Shown: positions 60,624-64,000 of the stretch, piece by piece
Position numbering within the stretch: the first letter of the stretch is position 1
Layout: each line of letters opens with the position of its first letter
Assembly (NCBI GenBank): GCA_009780035.1
Contig: WRAU01000008.1
Location: 19,569-83,568 of the forward strand
DNA length: 64,000 nucleotides
Direction: 5' to 3'
Origin: Alphaproteobacteria bacterium
GTDB lineage: Bacteria > Pseudomonadota > Alphaproteobacteria > WRAU01 > Hepatincolaceae
Program-made: the position numbers and the translations under genes
The notes under the pieces: generated by a model
What the model was told of the DNA's origin: nothing
Databases searched by the model: none
What the model saw: the letters and a program-made list of their open reading frames with translations, nothing else

Positions 60624-61275
60624 TGAAATCTACTTCTTTAATTCGTTGAGTATTAAAAATTGCTGAATTTGCAATTTTTGTGTTAGAGAATTCTGGATTG
60701 CTTAAATAAATTTCGGTTCTAATGCCTTTAGCATCTAAAACATCCCATTTAATAATCTGTGCGGAATCGTTGCTTAAAAATAAACTCAAACTTCCCATCG
60801 CCGGAGCCTTAGCACTAACGAAAGTTATTTTAGTATAGTCGCTTAAGGATTCAAATCCAATAATTTTAATATCTGCATTTAAAAACGAAGACTTATTATC
60901 TAAAAGATAATAAAAAGGTGTTGATTTAATAGGAATAAAAGATTTCTGCTTAAGTTTAATATCCTGATAAAGCAGATTAGTTCCCGATGCAATAAAGCGG
61001 ATAGGGATATTTTCGTATTCTACCCGCAGCTTATTGGGTTTTTCTAGCACAAACCACCCATGCGCTATGTTCCCCGTAGAGTCTCTTTGAATAAAACGGG
61101 AGCGGACGGTTTTAAACTCGTTATATTTTTTATCGATGCTTTGAATTTCGGCTTTTTGGTTTTCGCTTAAAACAAAGTTTTCTTCAGCAGATAAAGTTTT
61201 CCAAGCAGTTAAAGTATATAAAATAATTATTAAAACCAAAATAATTAAATATAAACGGCGGTAATTTATTTTCAT
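60610..61275 (-). CDS. lolA: Outer-membrane lipoprotein carrier LolA
   Basis: This 221-residue periplasmic carrier moves lipoproteins from LolCDE to the outer membrane. It has an N-terminal hydrophobic segment ('LYLIILVLIIILYTLTA') and the fold-characteristic segments 'FKTVRSRFIQRDSTGNIAHGWFVLEKPNKLRVEY' and 'LSLFLSNDSAQIIKWDVLDAKGIRTEIYLSN'. It follows ftsK by 5 bases, the standard alphaproteobacterial order, and has a lipocalin downstream. Confidence 0.9.
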   Translation of the reverse strand: MKINYRRLYLIILVLIIILYTLTAWKTLSAEENFVLSENQKAEIQSIDKKYNEFKTVRSRFIQRDSTGNIAHGWFVLEKPNKLRVEYENIPIRFIASGTNLLYQDIKLKQKSFIPIKSTPFYYLLDNKSSFLNADIKIIGFESLSDYTKITFVSAKAPAMGSLSLFLSNDSAQIIKWDVLDAKGIRTEIYLSNPEFSNTKIANSAIFNTQRIKEVDFNEAK

Positions 61276-61280
61276 GATAG

Positions 61281-63791
61281 TTATTTAATTAGTATTTCTC
61301 TTTTCCCCATGGCATTGGCTTTGCTTATTATACCGTCTTCTTCTAACTGTTCCATAATTCTTGCGGCACGGTTATAGCCGATTTGAAATTTTCTTTGAAT
61401 GAAACTTGTGGAGATTTTTCGCTCAGTTTGAATTAGTTCAATAACCTGCGCATATAATTCATCTTTTTCTCCGCTGTCATCATCGGTATCGTAAGCAGTA
61501 ATGTTTACACTTGTAATATTATCAATATAATTAGGAGTTGACAAATCTTTTAGATAATCAACAATGGAAGACACTTCAGAATCATCAACAAAAGCTCCGT
61601 GTATCCTTTGAATTCTGCCGGCTCCGCTCATAAATAGCATATCCCCTTTGCCAAGCAGCTGTTCGGCTCCGGTTTCATTAATAATAGTTTTGCTGTCAAT
61701 GCCTGAGCTAACCTGAAAGCTGATGCGGGTTGGAAAATTGGCCTTAATGGTTCCGGTAATAACATTAACTGACGGTCTTTGGGTTGCCATAATTAAATGA
61801 ATTCCAGCCGCCCTTGCCATTTGTGCCAAACGCTGCACTGCCATTTCTACCTCTTTGCCGGCAACCATCATTAAGTCTGCCATTTCATCAATAATTACTA
61901 CAATATAAGGCAGGTGTTTAAAGGTAATATCTAAGCCTTGAGCATCATAAAGGTCGTTTTGAATTTTCTCAATTGCTGCAGTGTTTTTTAATTTCTCGTT
62001 AAAACCGGTAATGTTCCGCACCGCCAGCAGCGACATTTGATAATAGCGGTTTTCCATTTCTTTAACCACCCATTTTAAAGCAGAAATAGCTTGTTTCGGG
62101 TTAATTACCACAGGCGTTAATAAATGCGGAATATCTTGATAAACCGAAAGTTCCAGCATTTTAGGATCAATCATTATTAGTTTGCACTGCTCAGGCGGCA
62201 GCTTATATAGCAGTGATAGAATCATGCCGTTCACGCCAACTGATTTTCCAGATCCGGTAGTTCCGGCAATCAATAGATGGGGCATAGTAGCAAGATCGGC
62301 AACTATAGCATTGCCGTTAATATCGTAGCCTAAGGCTACTGGTAGTTTAGCGCTGGTTTCTTTAAAGGCTTTTGACTGTAGAATCTCTTTTAAAAATACG
62401 GTTTTTCTGTTAGAGTTTGGAATTTCAACGCCTACCACATCTTTGCCGGGCACGATGGCAATTCTAACAGAAGCGGCTTTCATCCGCAAAGCAATATCAG
62501 TTTCAAGAGCAGTAATTTTAGAGGTTTTTACGCCGGCTGGAATGGCAATTTCATATAAAGTTACTACAGGACCGGTAATGGCATTCATAACTTTGCAGTT
62601 GACGCCGAACTCTTGGATAATTTGCTCTAAATTTTTGGCATTTTGCTGAATTTCAAAGGCAGTTGTGCTGTTCTTCTGCGGTTTGATGTTTAAAAAGTTC
62701 AAAGGGATATGATAGTTTTTTGTAATCTTCTCTTTTAATGCCGAAGCCTGCTCGCCTTCTTTAGACAGCTGAATTTTAATGTTATCAGTAGAGGAGGTAT
62801 ATTGTTCAGCTTGCAGAGAAGCAGATGGACTTTGATGTTTTGCATCAAAATATGCAGCTGTAGGGGGCAGCTTAGGGGTTATTTGTTCTGTATTGGTTTT
62901 ATTAATAGGGTGCGGCGGTCTTATTTTTTCATTATCAAAATACTCTTTTAGCTGATGGGTATGGCTTTCTTTAAAAGAATCTTCTGGTGCTGAGGGGTAG
63001 CTTATTGGTTCGGTGTTAAAGTTTTTTTCTTTATGGGCATTAAAAGCCTTAAACTCGGCGGAAAAATCTTTTTGCAGGTCTGCTAGGGGTTCATTATTAT
63101 ATTCTTCTTCGTAGTTTTCTTCATTAAAGTTTTGGGCGGCTTGAATGTTTTTATAAAAAATACTATGTTTAAAATCTTCGTTCATGTTAGATTTTACGCT
63201 TTCTAAATTCGGCATAATATTAATTTTATCAGATGGCGGATTATAGTTGTAATCTGCATTATTATCTTTATTTTTAAAAGTGGTAATTTTTTTATAAATA
63301 AATTTAGAAAATAAAATTAAAGCATTTTTAGTGGTAATAATATCTTTCCAAGAAATAGAAAAAGCAAAAAGCAGGGCGGTAAAACTTAAAATTATAAAAA
63401 TGTAAGAAAATTGCGAAAGAAAAGTAATTTCATACTTTAAAAACATTCCTAAAACTCCGCCGGCAGATTTTTCAAAAAAAATGCTTAACAAAGGAGGCAC
63501 AGTAATAATAGCATAAAAAAAGCTCATAATTTTATATTTCAAAAATGATATGGTTCTTTTTGTATAAATCTGCCAGGAGCAAAAAATAAAAAAAGCTGGA
63601 ATTAAATAGGCAGCAGTTCCGAAAATTTGAAAAAAAAGGTCGGCAGTAGTATTGCGGATAAGCTCTAGCGATGATTCTTCAGCAAACATTCCCGCTGTAT
63701 TAAAAGAAGATCCTGCAGGATTATAACTTAAAAACATTGCCAGCAGAATTACCCCTGCAAGCATTAGCATTAAATATGATACGCGGTGCAT
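61281..63791 (-). CDS. ftsK: DNA translocase FtsK
   Basis: This 836-residue protein pumps DNA through the septum and aids dimer resolution. Four transmembrane segments lie in residues 1-150, then a hydrophilic linker of about 200 residues, then the RecA-like motor with Walker A 'IAGTTGSGKSVGVNGM' (near residue 510) and Walker B 'YIVVIIDEMADLMM' (near residue 632). The C-terminal winged helix (gamma domain) is 'AQVIELIQTERKISTSFIQRKFQIGYNRAARIMEQLEEDGIIS'. Presence of gamma implies KOPS reading and XerCD activation. Confidence 0.95.
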   Translation of the reverse strand: MHRVSYLMLMLAGVILLAMFLSYNPAGSSFNTAGMFAEESSLELIRNTTADLFFQIFGTAAYLIPAFFIFCSWQIYTKRTISFLKYKIMSFFYAIITVPPLLSIFFEKSAGGVLGMFLKYEITFLSQFSYIFIILSFTALLFAFSISWKDIITTKNALILFSKFIYKKITTFKNKDNNADYNYNPPSDKINIMPNLESVKSNMNEDFKHSIFYKNIQAAQNFNEENYEEEYNNEPLADLQKDFSAEFKAFNAHKEKNFNTEPISYPSAPEDSFKESHTHQLKEYFDNEKIRPPHPINKTNTEQITPKLPPTAAYFDAKHQSPSASLQAEQYTSSTDNIKIQLSKEGEQASALKEKITKNYHIPLNFLNIKPQKNSTTAFEIQQNAKNLEQIIQEFGVNCKVMNAITGPVVTLYEIAIPAGVKTSKITALETDIALRMKAASVRIAIVPGKDVVGVEIPNSNRKTVFLKEILQSKAFKETSAKLPVALGYDINGNAIVADLATMPHLLIAGTTGSGKSVGVNGMILSLLYKLPPEQCKLIMIDPKMLELSVYQDIPHLLTPVVINPKQAISALKWVVKEMENRYYQMSLLAVRNITGFNEKLKNTAAIEKIQNDLYDAQGLDITFKHLPYIVVIIDEMADLMMVAGKEVEMAVQRLAQMARAAGIHLIMATQRPSVNVITGTIKANFPTRISFQVSSGIDSKTIINETGAEQLLGKGDMLFMSGAGRIQRIHGAFVDDSEVSSIVDYLKDLSTPNYIDNITSVNITAYDTDDDSGEKDELYAQVIELIQTERKISTSFIQRKFQIGYNRAARIMEQLEEDGIISKANAMGKREILIK

Positions 63792-63931
63792 GTTATTTTA
63801 TGGTTTTAGATTAATATTATACTTAATAATATCAATAATATCTTAATTCAGTGTTAATTTTTTTTAGGCAGGTATAAAAATAAATTCCGGTAAGAAGGCC
63901 AATATATTGAAAATATGCAATAATAAATAGA

Positions 63932-63960
63932 TTTACAACTATTTAGTGCAATGTTATAAT
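63932..63960 (+). promoter_or_regulatory. Sigma-70 promoter for the gene at the right edge
   Basis: TTTACA (63932-63937) and TATAAT (63955-63960) are separated by 17 bases, 32 bases before an ATG preceded by AAAGGAG. Confidence 0.72.
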
Positions 63961-63992
63961 AGAGAGGGTATTTGTAAGAAAGGAGTAAAGAA

Positions 63993-64000
63993 ATGGGAAA
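63993..64000 (+). CDS. Start of a CDS cut by the window edge
   Basis: ATGGGAAA follows AAAGGAGTAAAGAA (GGAG ending 7 bases before the start) and the promoter above. Only two codons are visible, so the product is unknown; the signals make a real start likely. Confidence 0.6.

Overview
The window is AT-rich chromosomal DNA of an alphaproteobacterium. The placement rests on several independent signs. The tmRNA gene is circularly permuted (two-piece) and is followed by an alpha-type SspB. Gene orders typical of the class are present: rpsT-dnaA, leuS-lptE-holA beside DUF3576, ftsE-ftsX-plsC beside a zinc-ribbon/DUF3426-like protein, and ftsK-lolA. ThyX replaces ThyA, and the L36 is of the zinc-free long form. 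A sugar PTS of the cellobiose type, an orphan 1-phosphofructokinase and salvage-type thiamine genes suggest a host- or gut-associated fermentative lifestyle, but the species cannot be named from the sequence.

Layout. 0-1.4 kb: end of an LptA-like gene and lptB. 1.4-3.7 kb: orphan ParA, fruK and a small UPF0434 protein. 3.8-11.2 kb: tRNA-Gly, ubiE-ubiB-dut, a fusion of a heparinase II/III-like protein with a nicotinamidase-like domain, a membrane PH-like protein and mutM. 11.2-12.4 kb: an Abi_2/AbiF-type HEPN protein behind its own promoter and a short hairpin RNA. 12.4-14.8 kb: thiE-thiM-thiD under a TPP riboswitch. 14.8-23.5 kb: the replication block rpsT-dnaA-dnaN-recF, a MATE pump, gyrB and an IalB-like lipoprotein. 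23.5-26.4 kb: a small accessory island with a GT8 glycosyltransferase frameshifted at a G9 tract, a GmrSD-like gene broken by one in-frame amber codon, and a degenerate tRNA beside an intact tRNA-Arg. 26.4-34.7 kb: an ABC ATPase, a CHCC zinc finger, polA, queG, an oxidoreductase, an aminopeptidase P and a tiny lipoprotein. 34.7-45.3 kb: the DUF3426-like protein, ftsEX, plsC, thyX, tmRNA, sspB and an AsmA-like giant. 45.4-48.6 kb: the celB-bglA-celA PTS operon. 48.6-52.6 kb: a duplicated module, each copy a strong promoter, a roughly 190-nt structured leader RNA and a 97-residue protein, with rpmJ, a flavodoxin, queA and tgt between the copies. 52.6-64 kb: VOC protein, leuS-lptE-holA, DUF3576, a beta-barrel protein, yggS, a response regulator, lipocalin, lolA and ftsK.

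The best candidate for an undescribed system is the duplicated leader-RNA plus small-protein module. The two copies share promoter geometry and a 10-bp closing helix, and one leader hairpin carries a compensatory base-pair change, yet neither the RNA nor the protein resembles a family I know. Other notable items are the AbiF-type toxin with a putative RNA partner, the probably phase-variable glycosyltransferase, the amber codon exactly at the DGQQR motif of the GmrSD-like gene, and the tmRNA/SspB pairing with an unusual degradation tag. All functional calls rest on motif recognition without database searches.
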